A stretch of 64,000 bases of DNA from Actinoplanes teichomyceticus ATCC 31121 (GTDB lineage Bacteria > Actinomycetota > Actinomycetes > Mycobacteriales > Micromonosporaceae). The position numbers and the translations under genes are program-made. Of the stretch, positions 17,101 through 25,797 are shown piece after piece. The DNA lies in contig NZ_CP023865.1 of the NCBI RefSeq assembly GCF_003711105.1, positions 6,416,501 to 6,480,500 of the forward strand, in the 5' to 3' direction. The notes under the pieces are model-generated. The model was not told the origin of the DNA. It did no database searches and was given only the letters and a program-made list of their open reading frames with translations. The first letter of the stretch is position 1, and the number at the start of each line of letters is the position of its first letter.

Positions 17101-17217
17101 GTCGTGACCTGCGGCCCACGCTCGAATTCTCACCGGGGCCAGGCCTGGCTCGTCACGGCGGTCGACGCGTGTGTCGCTCCGGGACGGTAGAGGTCGTCGG
17201 CGTTATTCTGGTGGGGC

Positions 17218-17652
17218 ATGACCGATTCACAGCAGCCACCCCGTGCGGACGATCTCATGCGGCCCAACTCCGTTGAACCCACCACCGATGTCGATGGGCA
17301 CCTGGCTGCCTACGGCGCGGCCTTCGCGACCGGCTCGAGTGCCGTAGTGGACCGGTTCTACGAGCCCGACGCGGTTCTGGTCCCACAGCCGGGAACCGCG
17401 TTGACGGGTGCATCCGCGCGCCTGGCCGCGTACGAACATCTTCTCGGCTTCGGCGTCCCCATGATCGCGGAAACCAGGCACCTCTACGTCGCGGGCGACA
17501 TCGCGCTCTCGGTCGTCGACTGGTCGATGCGCGGCACCGCCCACCAGGGCTACCGGCTCGACCTGGGCGGCGTCGCCGCCGACGTCCTCCGCCGAGGCGC
17601 CGATGGCCGCTGGCGCTATCTGATCAACAACCCCTTCGGCACCGGTTCCTGA
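17218..17652 (+). CDS. NTF2-like (SnoaL/DUF4440) protein
   Basis: A 144-residue cone-shaped NTF2-like fold: an N-terminal helix DGHLAAYGAAFATGSSAVVDRFYEPDAVLV, then strands such as RHLYVAGDIALSVVDWSMRG and a C-terminal DGRWRYLINNPFG. This matches DUF4440/SnoaL-like proteins, used as small-molecule binding or isomerase domains. No catalytic assignment is possible. It stands alone and is convergent with the NmrA genes. Confidence 0.8.
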   Translation: MTDSQQPPRADDLMRPNSVEPTTDVDGHLAAYGAAFATGSSAVVDRFYEPDAVLVPQPGTALTGASARLAAYEHLLGFGVPMIAETRHLYVAGDIALSVVDWSMRGTAHQGYRLDLGGVAADVLRRGADGRWRYLINNPFGTGS

Positions 17653-17830
17653 GCGCACCGGCCGCCGGCGTCACCAGCGGCCGTGTCCGCTCACGCCGCG
17701 GCGTGCGTGGCGGCGTCGCGTCCCGTCACGCTCCATGTGGCCCGCGCGACGCCGGGACGGCGCACGCTCCTGCCGAGTCGAGGATGTTCGCGCGCAGCGC
17801 TCGTCGCGCGCCGTTCCGGGTTGACGGTCG

Positions 17831-17864
17831 TGGGGCATGGTGGCCGGGTGGCCGCCATGCCCCA
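17831..17864 (-). terminator. Hairpin terminator of the NmrA gene pair
   Basis: TGGGGCATGG (17831-17840) pairs with CCATGCCCCA (17855-17864), and inner GGC/GCC extend the stem. It begins 12 nt beyond the stop at 17876 and probably also ends the converging NTF2-like transcript. Confidence 0.7.
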
Positions 17865-17875
17865 CGAGGAACGGC

Positions 17876-18712
17876 CTACCGGAAGTCGGCCGCGTGGTCG
17901 GTGGCCCATTGCGCGAATGTCCGTGCGGGCCGGCCGGTCAGCTGCGGGACGACGTCGGCCCACTCCTGATTCGTCGGGGTGGGGTTACGCGCGGATTCCG
18001 CCCACATGGCGAAGATCCAATCGACGAACGCCTCCGGATAGCCGTTGCCGATCCACTCGGCTCGGGCCTGGGCCGGATCGAGATCGTCGAATCGCACCGT
18101 GGCACCGATCGCCGCGCCGATCGCGTCGACCTGCGCGGCCGCGGTGAGCGCCTCGGGGCCGGCGAAGGTGTAGGTCCGGCCGGCGTGGCCGTCCTCGACG
18201 AGCACCCTCGCCGCGACCGCGGCGATGTCCGCCTCATGGGTGGGTTGGGTCACCGCGGCCCGGTACGGCCGGCGGACCACCCGAGCTTCCTTGATGGCCG
18301 GGGCCCAGTCCAGCCAGTTGGCGGCGAACTCCCCGGGTCGCACGTGCGTCCACTCGAGACCGGACTCCTCGACCGCACGCTCGACCGCCAGGTATCCGTC
18401 CTCACTGAGATCGGTGTCGGCCAGCGCCCCGGACAGCACGACGACGCGCCGCACGCCGGCCCGCTCCGCAGCAGCGACGACGTCACGCGCCGTACGTCCG
18501 ACCGGGAACAGGTACATCCGCTCCACCCCGTGCAACGACGGCTCCAGGGACCTCGGGTCGGTCAGATCGCCGCCGACGACCTCCACCCCGTCCGGAAGAT
18601 TCGCCGCCGACGGCGTCCGGGTCAGTGCGCGGACCCGGTGGCCGGTGTTCACCAGTTCGGCGACGACGTGTCGGCCCACCATGCCGGTGGCGCCCGTGAC
18701 CAGAATCGTCAT
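17876..18712 (-). CDS. NmrA-like NAD(P)-binding reductase (first copy)
   Basis: A 278-residue atypical SDR. It opens MTILVTGATGMVGRHVV, the Rossmann motif, and ends FAQWATDHAADFR. ATG at 18712 overlaps the neighbouring stop by 4 nt. No catalytic YxxxK is seen, as usual for NmrA-like proteins, which act as redox sensors or quinone reductases. It is a tandem paralogue of the next gene, with the same start and end motifs. Confidence 0.87.
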   Translation of the reverse strand: MTILVTGATGMVGRHVVAELVNTGHRVRALTRTPSAANLPDGVEVVGGDLTDPRSLEPSLHGVERMYLFPVGRTARDVVAAAERAGVRRVVVLSGALADTDLSEDGYLAVERAVEESGLEWTHVRPGEFAANWLDWAPAIKEARVVRRPYRAAVTQPTHEADIAAVAARVLVEDGHAGRTYTFAGPEALTAAAQVDAIGAAIGATVRFDDLDPAQARAEWIGNGYPEAFVDWIFAMWAESARNPTPTNQEWADVVPQLTGRPARTFAQWATDHAADFR

Positions 18713-19602
18713 CGTGTCGCCTCCGGCCGGAAGTCGGCGGCGTGGTCGTGGGCCCACTGGGCGAACGTGCGCGGTGGTCGCCCGGTCACCCGCAGATAGG
18801 TGTCCGTCGGCGGCAACGCACCCGTCCCGTCGACCGCGTCGGCGAGCAGCGCGATCATCCAGTCGGCGGTCTCCTCATCGACGCCGGCGCGCAGCCACCG
18901 CCTGCGCGCCTCGGCCGGGTCGAGCTCCTCGAAGCGCACCGGCACGCCGATGGCGGCGCCGATCGCGGCGGCCTGTTCCGCCTGCGAGACCTTCGCCGGG
19001 CCGGTGACGGTGTACGCGGCACCGACATGGTCGTCGGTCAGCAGCGCCGCAACCGCCACGTCGGCGACGTCGGCCTCGTGGACCACCGGGTAGCCGGCGG
19101 CGGCGTACGGCCCGCGCACCACCCGACCGGTCCGGATCTGGTCGGCCCACTGCAGCGCGTTGGCGGCCAACAGGCCTGGCCGCACATGGGTCCATTCAGC
19201 GCCGGAGGCCTCCACCAGCAGTTCCAACGCGCGGTGTGCTTCCCTTTCCTGGGTCAGGTGCCACCCGAGTGCGCCGTCGCCTCCGGTTCCGGGTGCGAAC
19301 CCGGCCGCCGCTGCGGAGTGCACGACGAACCGGGTGACGCCGGCCTTGACCGCCTCTTCGACGAACCCGTGGTCGGTCCCGGCGTACGCGAAGGGGAACA
19401 GGTACACCGACTCCACCGCGTCCAGCGCCGCCGACCAGGTGCCGGGACGTTCGAAGTCTCCCCGGACCACCTCGACACTGTCCGGCAGCCGACCTGCCTG
19501 CGGCCGGCGGGTCATCGCCCGTACCGGTTGCCCGGCCCGGACCAACTGGGCCACCACCTGGCGACCCACGTTTCCGGTCGCTCCGGTTACTAGGATTGTC
19601 AC
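18709..19602 (-). CDS. NmrA-like NAD(P)-binding reductase (second copy)
   Basis: A 297-residue paralogue of the neighbouring gene: TILVTGATGNVGRQVV at the start and FAQWAHDHAADF near the end. The GTG at 19602 is chosen because GAAGGAG lies 4 nt upstream; an ATG about 290 nt further up has no similarity to the family. It is the first gene of a two-gene operon. A 16-bp palindrome 117 bp upstream is a candidate operator. Confidence 0.87.
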   Translation of the reverse strand: MTILVTGATGNVGRQVVAQLVRAGQPVRAMTRRPQAGRLPDSVEVVRGDFERPGTWSAALDAVESVYLFPFAYAGTDHGFVEEAVKAGVTRFVVHSAAAAGFAPGTGGDGALGWHLTQEREAHRALELLVEASGAEWTHVRPGLLAANALQWADQIRTGRVVRGPYAAAGYPVVHEADVADVAVAALLTDDHVGAAYTVTGPAKVSQAEQAAAIGAAIGVPVRFEELDPAEARRRWLRAGVDEETADWMIALLADAVDGTGALPPTDTYLRVTGRPPRTFAQWAHDHAADFRPEATR

Positions 19603-20097
19603 GTTGCTCCTTCTCGAAACACCTGGAGTGGGGCAATAGACCGCCGCCGCGAATCCACGGCCAAATGGCGCGGCGGCGGTCACCATGCAGGCTAGGTTGA
19701 AATCCGGAAAGCCGCACATCGTACATATGTACGACGCGCGACCGTCGCGGTCGACCCACGCCCCGCGACCAGATCTGCCGCGACGCGCGCGCCGGCGTTT
19801 CGGCATGGGGTCACGCCGCGTGCGGCGCGCCCGGTTGCCGGGTGCACGACTGTGGCATGCGGACATCTGAGGGGGCCCTTGATCGGCGGCCACTCACCGC
19901 GGCGCGTGAGATGCTCCGCCAGTGCCGCGGATCGACGTGACCGATAGCGGCATCGCTGTGACGACGGCGACCGCGCCAGTGGCGTCGGTGTTCGGCGAAG
20001 TGATGCGACCGGGGGCCACTCGGACGGCTCCTATGCTGCTGGCAGAAGCGGGGTCGAGTGGGTGCCGGCGACGACGCCGGCTCACTACCGTCGGCGT
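19603..20097. other. Intergenic region with the NmrA control site
   Basis: A divergent intergenic region between the NmrA operon and popR. Apart from the palindrome at 19719-19734 I see no gene; the short open frames here lack family features and ribosome sites. Confidence 0.6.
19719..19734. promoter_or_regulatory. Perfect 16-bp palindrome, candidate operator
   Basis: TCGTACATATGTACGA is a perfect palindrome and AT-rich for its surroundings. It lies upstream of the NmrA-like operon, which fits a dimeric TetR-, HxlR- or MarR-type repressor. No regulator is encoded beside it except popR, which has a different site. Confidence 0.5.
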
Positions 20098-20451
20098 ATG
20101 GAAGACGTGACGTACCGACCCCGGCCGCTGTTGCGCACCCTGCTCGGTGAGGTGCTGCGGCGCTGCCGGCTGGAGCAGGAGCGGACCCTGGCCGAGGTCG
20201 CTCGGGACGCGTGCGTTTCGGTGCAGTACCTGTCCGAGGTCGAGCGTGGCCGCAAGGAGGCGAGCTCGGAGATCGTGGCTGCCGTCTGCGACTCGCTGGG
20301 CATCGGGCTGGCCGACCTGCTGGCCGAGGTGGGGCGCGACCTCACGGCGCATCGCGCCCCGGTTCTGCGGCTGGAGGCGGCCCGGTGGCGCCGCGCGGCA
20401 CATGCGCCGCGCGGTGCCCGCTCCGGCGATGTCGTCCTGTCGGCCGCCTGA
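20098..20451 (+). CDS. popR: PopR/ClgR-type XRE activator of clpP genes
   Basis: A 117-residue regulator with the ClgR-type HTH (LAEVARDACVSVQYLSEVER, then KEASSEIVAAVCDSLGI). It ends in ...SAA. In Streptomyces PopR activates clpP3-clpP4 and is degraded by ClpP in a manner needing its C-terminal alanines (established knowledge); both context and tail fit. ATG at 20098 follows the HTH-proximal homology; an upstream ATG would add unrelated residues. It is convergent with, and directly abuts, clpP4. Confidence 0.85.
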   Translation: MEDVTYRPRPLLRTLLGEVLRRCRLEQERTLAEVARDACVSVQYLSEVERGRKEASSEIVAAVCDSLGIGLADLLAEVGRDLTAHRAPVLRLEAARWRRAAHAPRGARSGDVVLSAA

Positions 20452-21066
20452 TCAGGCGGCGTTGAGCCGGTAACCGAGCGGTTCCCGCCGGGTGATGACC
20501 CGATCGGCGAGGCCGTAGGCGACGGCCTCGGGGGCGGTCAGGGTCATCCGCCGGTCGGTGTCCTCCCGGATCCGGGCAATCGAATGCCCGGTGTGCTCGG
20601 CCAGGATCTGATCCATCTCGGCCCGAACCTTGGCCACCTCCTTGGCCTCCACGGCCAGGTCCGGCAGCGTGCCCCGGGCCTGGCCGGACGGCTGGTGCAA
20701 GGTGACCTTCGCGTGCTTCAGCACCGACCGCTTGCCCGGGGTGCCGGCCGCCAGCAGCGCCGCGGACGCCGACGCTGCCTGGCCGACGCAGATGGTGGCG
20801 ATGTCGCACCGGATGAAATGCATGGTGTCATAGATCGCCGTCAGCGCGCTGAACGAACCCCCCGGGGAGTTGATGTACAGCCCGATCTCCTGTTCCCCGG
20901 TGGACTCCAGGTGGATCAGCTGGGCGATCACCACGTTGGCGACCCCGTCGTCGATCTCGGTCCCGAGAAAGATGATCCGGTCCGACAGCAGCCGGGAGTA
21001 GATGTCGAAGGCGCGTTCCCCGCTCGGCGTCTTCTCCACGACGGTCGGGATGGTGTAGTGGCTCAT
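20452..21066 (-). CDS. clpP4: ClpP-family protease subunit, second gene of pair (ClpP4-like)
   Basis: A 204-residue ClpP. Handle and oxyanion segments are intact (YINSPGGS), with Ser99 in GQAASASA and His124 in VTLHQPSG. Aligning with the neighbouring copy from His to the HTG motif without gaps, the third triad position is Arg173 ([10 protein letters not shown]) instead of Asp. It may be catalytically weak and work in mixed rings with ClpP3. ATG overlaps the clpP3 stop by 4 nt. Confidence 0.9.
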   Translation of the reverse strand: MSHYTIPTVVEKTPSGERAFDIYSRLLSDRIIFLGTEIDDGVANVVIAQLIHLESTGEQEIGLYINSPGGSFSALTAIYDTMHFIRCDIATICVGQAASASAALLAAGTPGKRSVLKHAKVTLHQPSGQARGTLPDLAVEAKEVAKVRAEMDQILAEHTGHSIARIREDTDRRMTLTAPEAVAYGLADRVITRREPLGYRLNAA

Positions 21067-21689
21067 GCGCTCAGGCCCATCGGCTGGCGGGCCACCCCGG
21101 GGCGTACGTCGTCGACACTGTCGAGGATCCGGTCGATGAGGCCGTACTCGACCGCCTCCTCGGCGGTGAACCAGCGGTCACGTCGGCTGTCGCGTTCGAC
21201 CGTGTCGATCGGCTGCCCGGTGTGCTCGGCGGTCAGTCGCAGCAGCGTCCGGCCGAGCCGCTCCAACTGGTTGGCGTAGATCTCCACGTCCGCCGCGGTG
21301 CCGCCGAAGCCGGCCGAGCCCTGGTGCATCAGGATCTGGGCGTGCGGCAGCGCGTACCGCTTGCCGGGAGTACCGGCGGTGAGCAGAAACTGCCCCATGC
21401 TCCCGGCAAGGCCGAGGGCCAGCGTACTGACCGCGTTGGGGATCAGCCGCATGGTGTCGTAGATCGCCAGCCCGGCGGTGACCGATCCGCCCGGCGAGTT
21501 GATGTAAAGGTTGATGGTGCTCAGTGGGTCTTCGGCGGACAACAGCAGCAGCTGCCCGCAGATCCGGTTGGCGATCGGGTCGTCGACCTCGGTCCCGAGC
21601 ACGATGATGCGCTGGTGCAGCAGCTGGACGGACAACTGGTCATCGACGGACCCGGGTCCGCCTGGCGTCGCGGCAGTGCATGGATGCAT
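21063..21689 (-). CDS. clpP3: ClpP-family protease subunit, first gene of pair (ClpP3-like)
   Basis: A 208-residue ClpP with a full triad: Ser97 (GLAGSMGQ), His122 (ILMHQGSAG) and Asp171 ([10 protein letters not shown]), the same numbering as mature E. coli ClpP. It forms tetradecameric proteolytic rings fed by Clp ATPases. ATG at 21689 has GGAGGAGAG just upstream; a more distal in-frame ATG lacks a ribosome site. It heads the clpP3-clpP4 operon, with a PopR-type site 74 bp upstream. Confidence 0.92.
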   Translation of the reverse strand: MHPCTAATPGGPGSVDDQLSVQLLHQRIIVLGTEVDDPIANRICGQLLLLSAEDPLSTINLYINSPGGSVTAGLAIYDTMRLIPNAVSTLALGLAGSMGQFLLTAGTPGKRYALPHAQILMHQGSAGFGGTAADVEIYANQLERLGRTLLRLTAEHTGQPIDTVERDSRRDRWFTAEEAVEYGLIDRILDSVDDVRPGVARQPMGLSA

Positions 21690-21762
21690 GGCTCTCTCTC
21701 CTCCGGCTCGGCCCTGCGTGCCGTCTCCACCTTCACGGCGACGGCGCCCGCCGGCCAAGCCG

Positions 21763-21779
21763 ATCTGCGGTCAGCAGAT
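21763..21779. promoter_or_regulatory. PopR-type operator upstream of clpP3
   Basis: ATCTGC-GGTCA-GCAGAT is an inverted repeat with 6-bp arms. The core TCTGC-N5-GCAGA matches the palindrome described for PopR at clpP3 in Streptomyces lividans. Its position 74 bp before the clpP3 start suits an activator site. Confidence 0.75.
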
Positions 21780-21965
21780 GAGGCGGGACCACGCCCTGCG
21801 CTTACCCCGGTCCCCTTCCGGATCGGCGTCGTTCTCCGGCCGAGGACAGCCACGCGAGCCGCAGTCATGGACGTCACGAGCGCGAACGTGAAGTGCCCCG
21901 CGATCTTCCACGGTTGTTCGGTAAGGGCGCGGCCGCAGCCGTGACCTGCGGCACGCGGCAGGACG

Positions 21966-22544
21966 CTACTGCGGCTCTCGCCAACCGCGCTCCAGGATTT
22001 CGAAAATGGTCTCCACCGCGGCCCGGCGATCCGGCCGCCGTGCGGTCAGAACCGGGATGTCGAGCACGAACCGCGCCAGCGCGACACACCCCAGATCGTC
22101 CTGGGCCACGCGGAGCTCATCGGCGATCGCCGCGGCCAGCGTGTAGGTATGGCGGGTCCACATTCGTTCGTAGTAAGCCCGTAGCGCCGGCGTCGAATCG
22201 ACCAAGGCGACGAACTCGGCCCGCTGCGGGTGCGCGGCGACCGGCAACCAGGTGTCCAGGACGTGCCGGCGCAGTGCGTCCAGGATGCCCTCGCCGGCGG
22301 CGCGCTCGCGGACGGCCGCGGTCAGCTGCGCCTCGCGTTCGGCTTCGCGGTCGAACAGCAGCGCCTCCTTGCCGGCGAAGTGCTTGAACAGCGTGGTCGT
22401 GGAGACGTCCGCCGCGTCCGCGATGTCGCGGATGCTGACCTGGTCGTAGCCGCGCTCCAGGAACAGGCTCAGGGCGGCGTCGGCGATCGCCTGCCGGGTG
22501 GCGGCCTTCTTACGTTCGCGGCGGCTCAGGGAAACCTCGGTCAC
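21966..22544 (-). CDS. TetR-family transcriptional regulator
   Basis: A 192-residue TetR regulator. The HTH region is ATRQAIADAALSLFLERGYDQVSIRDIADAADVSTTTLFKHF. The ligand domain occupies the rest and ends YGWREPQ-like. GTG start at 22544 with no strong ribosome site. It is divergent from a flavin monooxygenase gene and is probably its repressor; the 123-bp gap contains CGAG-N6-CTCG (22559-22572) and repeated GTTGACTC. Confidence 0.88.
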   Translation of the reverse strand: MTEVSLSRRERKKAATRQAIADAALSLFLERGYDQVSIRDIADAADVSTTTLFKHFAGKEALLFDREAEREAQLTAAVRERAAGEGILDALRRHVLDTWLPVAAHPQRAEFVALVDSTPALRAYYERMWTRHTYTLAAAIADELRVAQDDLGCVALARFVLDIPVLTARRPDRRAAVETIFEILERGWREPQ

Positions 22545-22667
22545 AGGTTGACTCTATCCGAGAGTGTACTCGAACACAAAGTTGACTCGTTGCACTTTTG
22601 AATCGAGTCTGCTTTTCTGAGCACGGTGACGTGAACCGACGCACCGCACCCGACGAAAGGGGCGACC

Positions 22668-23759
22668 ATGACCCGGATCAGCATCATCGGCGCCGGCCCC
22701 GGCGGCCTCACCTGCGCCCGCATCCTGCAACGACACGGCATCACGGTCACCGTCTACGAGCGCGACCCCGGCCGCGACGCCCGCAACCAAGGCGGCAGCC
22801 TCGACCTGCACGCCGACGACGGGCAGATCGCCCTGCGCGAGGCCGGCCTGCTCGACGCATTCCACGCCGTTGCCCGCCCGGAGGGCCAGGAGATGCGGCA
22901 GCTCGACATCAACGGCGAGATCCGCACCCACCACATCCCCGCGGCAGGCGAGCTGTTCAAGCCGGAGATCGACCGCGGCACGCTGCGCGACCTGCTGCTC
23001 GACTCGCTGACACCCGGAACCGTCCGGTGGGGTCACGCGCTGACCGCCACCGACGGACGGACCCTGCGGTTCGAGAACGGCTCCACCGTCGAGACCGATC
23101 TGGTCATCGGCGCCGACGGCGCCCACTCACGGGTACGCCCCGCCGTCTCCCCGGCCGTCCCGCAGTACACCGGTATCTCGTTCCTGGAGGCCAGGTTCGA
23201 CGACGTCGACAACCGGCACCCCGAGATCGCCGGCCTCGTCGGCCAGGGCAGCGCGCACGCCGCTGACGGTGACCGCGCCCTGTTCATCCAGCGCAACAGC
23301 GGTGGACACATCCGGGTCTACATCATCCGCCGGGCCGCGGCCGACTGGATCGCCGCGGCCGGCCTCACCCCCGGCGACACGACCGGCATCCGAGCGCACC
23401 TGCTGGACGAGTTCGCCGGCTGGAACCCGCGCCTGCGGCAGCTGATCACCGACAACGACGGCCGGTACGCCGACCGGCCCATCTACGCGCTACCGGTCCC
23501 GCACACGTGGGCACACCACCCGACGGTGACCCTGCTCGGCGACGCCGCCCACCTCATGCCGCCACTGGGCGTGGGTGTCAACATGGCCATGCTCGACGCG
23601 AGCGACCTGGCTCTGGCCCTGGCCGGTGGCGACACCGTGGGCACAGCGGTCCAGGCGTACGAGCGCATCATGCTCCCCCGCTCAGCCGACCTCGCCACGA
23701 TGCTGGATGGCCGCGCCGAAGACCTGCTGACCACTGATGATCACGCGAACGCGAGCTGA
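22668..23759 (+). CDS. FAD-dependent monooxygenase (aromatic hydroxylase/TetX-like)
   Basis: A 363-residue flavin hydroxylase. GAGPGGLTCA near residues 8-17 binds FAD, DLVIGADGAHSRVR is the DG motif and LLGDAAHLMPPLGVGVNMAMLDA is the GD motif. It matches the group-A hydroxylase family including TetX-like enzymes that inactivate tetracyclines or rifamycins; substrate cannot be stated. GAAAGGGG precedes the ATG. Divergent TetR control is likely. Confidence 0.88.
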   Translation: MTRISIIGAGPGGLTCARILQRHGITVTVYERDPGRDARNQGGSLDLHADDGQIALREAGLLDAFHAVARPEGQEMRQLDINGEIRTHHIPAAGELFKPEIDRGTLRDLLLDSLTPGTVRWGHALTATDGRTLRFENGSTVETDLVIGADGAHSRVRPAVSPAVPQYTGISFLEARFDDVDNRHPEIAGLVGQGSAHAADGDRALFIQRNSGGHIRVYIIRRAAADWIAAAGLTPGDTTGIRAHLLDEFAGWNPRLRQLITDNDGRYADRPIYALPVPHTWAHHPTVTLLGDAAHLMPPLGVGVNMAMLDASDLALALAGGDTVGTAVQAYERIMLPRSADLATMLDGRAEDLLTTDDHANAS

Positions 23760-23937
23760 CTGCGGGTCGTCGCCCGCACCGGCGTCGCCATCGCGGATCG
23801 GCGCGATGGGGACGGCGAGGGTGGACGGGCCGGGTTCAGCTTCGGTGCGAGCACGGGGGTGGACACCTAAAAGTGCGTGCTGTCAGCTGATCCTGTCGTC
23901 GCCGATGCCGCATGTGCCTCCATGAAAGGAGCCCCTC

Positions 23938-24309
23938 GTGATCCTCAAAACCTACGCCCGGGTATTCGTCGCCTCACTGGACCAGTCGCTGCCGCTGCTG
24001 GAGAAGCTGGTCGGTCGCCCCGCGGACTTGCGCTTTCCGTTCGACCAGGTCGAGATCGCCGCGGTCGGGGACTTCCTTGTCATCGCCGGCGACCAGCAGG
24101 CACTCGATCCCCTGCGCGAAGCCGTCGGCCCGGTCATCGTCGACGACCTCGAGAAAACCATCCGCGAGCTCATCGATGCCGGCGCGACCATCGACCAGCC
24201 CGTGTCACCGAGCGTCACCGGCTCGTTCGCCTATCTCCGTCACCCCGACGGCAGTCTTGTCGAGTACGTTCAGTGGCGCCCTGAACTAGTCACCCGCATC
24301 ATCACCTGA
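23938..24309 (+). CDS. VOC/glyoxalase-like protein
   Basis: A 123-residue VOC-fold protein: ARVFVASLDQSLPLLEKLVG opens the first module and AYLRHPDGSLVEYVQW closes the second, both standard VOC positions. GTG at 23938 has AAAGGAG 7 nt upstream. Such small VOC proteins bind metals and often detoxify aldehydes or bind drugs. It follows the flavin monooxygenase after 178 bp on the same strand. Confidence 0.82.
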   Translation: MILKTYARVFVASLDQSLPLLEKLVGRPADLRFPFDQVEIAAVGDFLVIAGDQQALDPLREAVGPVIVDDLEKTIRELIDAGATIDQPVSPSVTGSFAYLRHPDGSLVEYVQWRPELVTRIIT

Positions 24310-24576
24310 ACCGTGCCCACCATCGAGGTACGTACTCGGCTCGAGGATCGGTGCGGCGGGGCGACATCCGCTGTAGTGGCTGCCGCCAGCCGGCCGGCTC
24401 TGGTGGGCACCCCGTGGGCTCGCGCACCGCCGCCTTCACCGGGCGCCTTCCGGCGGTCGCGGCGGGCAGGCGGTGTGCGGGGGTCCGACGTCGACGGAGG
24501 TCATGGCGAGTCCTTCGCTGGTGGGAAGATGCACGTCGTCCGGCGGTGGATCGCCGCCGCGCCGGGGCTGCCGGGT

Positions 24577-25797
24577 TCAGGTCATGGGCAGGACGAATCC
24601 GGGCAGGGTGAGGGCCGAGTGGGCCGGTCGTCCGCCCGCGAGGGGCATGGAGCTGAGACTGCGCAGCCGGGTGTTGCGCTGCTGCAGTCCCTCGGGCGTG
24701 GTCGGGAAGAGGCCGGCACCACCTGTGCCGGCGAGCTGCTGGTTCGCGGTCACGAACTCACGGGTGCCGCGTTCGTAGGCGGCGAAGCCGGCGGCGTGGC
24801 CGCGCTCGGCCAGGGAACCGGCGAGCATGTACGCGCCGACCAGCGCCAGGCTGGTGCCCTGTCCGGTGCGGAAGGCGGGCGCGTACGCGGCGTCGCCCAC
24901 CAGGGCGGCCCGGCCGCCGGACCAGCGGGGCAGGTGGATCTGGCTGACCCCGTCGACGTACACGTCGCGGGCGTCGCGCATCGCGGCCAGCATGCGCGGG
25001 ACCTCCCATCCCGCGTCGGCGAAGACGGTGGCGACCAGGTCGCGTTGGGCCCGCGGGTCCGCTGACGCGCCGGGCGGCGGTTCCGGCTGCGCGAAGGTCA
25101 GGAAGGCGTGCACGTCGTCGTCGCCCGCGGCGTACAGGGCCGCGGCCCGGCCCGGGCTGTTCCACATCACGGTCTCCCGGGACAGCCCGACGGTGTTGCG
25201 CATGGTGAACACGGCGAACCGGTAACCGAGGTACCGGGGGGACTGCTGTTCGGGGCCGAGGACGAGCTCCCGGGTACGCGAGTGCACACCGTCGGCGCCG
25301 ACCACCATGTCGAACGTACGCCGGTCGCCGCCGCGGAACGTGATCTCGACCCGGTTCCCGGACTGGTCGAGGGTGTCGACGGAGTCGTCGAACAGGAACT
25401 CCACGTCGTCACGGACGGCCGCGTACAGCGCGTCGGTCAGGTCGCCGCGCCGTACCTGCAGGTCTCGTCCCTCGACACCGCCGGTGACGGCGTGCGGGTT
25501 GAGCGACACGACCTCGCTGCCGTCCTCGTTCAGGAACGTCAGCCGGCGCAGGTCGAGGTGTGCGTCCCGCAGCCGCGGGAGGATCCCCATCCGCCGGACC
25601 ACCTCCAGCGCGGTGCCACGCACGTCGAGGGGATAGCCACCGCTACGGACCGTGCCCGCCTTCTCCACCACCGTGACCGCGTACCCGTACCGGTTCAGCC
25701 AGAACGCGAGGGCGGGGCCCGCGACGCCGGCACCCGAGATCAGGACCTTGCGCCTCGGCGTGGCGCGGCCGCCCGTGGTCGCATCAGCACGGCTCAT
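24577..25797 (-). CDS. FAD-dependent monooxygenase (second, unrelated copy)
   Basis: A 406-residue group-A flavin hydroxylase: VLISGAGVAGPALAFWL at the start, DMVVGADGVHSRTRELV, and ALVGDAAYAPAFRTGQGTSLALVGAY. It is not a close copy of the gene at 22668. ATG overlaps by 4 nt the stop of an upstream frame that carries an MFS transporter remnant, so it once sat in a transporter-monooxygenase operon. Substrate is unknown. Confidence 0.88.
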   Translation of the reverse strand: MSRADATTGGRATPRRKVLISGAGVAGPALAFWLNRYGYAVTVVEKAGTVRSGGYPLDVRGTALEVVRRMGILPRLRDAHLDLRRLTFLNEDGSEVVSLNPHAVTGGVEGRDLQVRRGDLTDALYAAVRDDVEFLFDDSVDTLDQSGNRVEITFRGGDRRTFDMVVGADGVHSRTRELVLGPEQQSPRYLGYRFAVFTMRNTVGLSRETVMWNSPGRAAALYAAGDDDVHAFLTFAQPEPPPGASADPRAQRDLVATVFADAGWEVPRMLAAMRDARDVYVDGVSQIHLPRWSGGRAALVGDAAYAPAFRTGQGTSLALVGAYMLAGSLAERGHAAGFAAYERGTREFVTANQQLAGTGGAGLFPTTPEGLQQRNTRLRSLSSMPLAGGRPAHSALTLPGFVLPMT

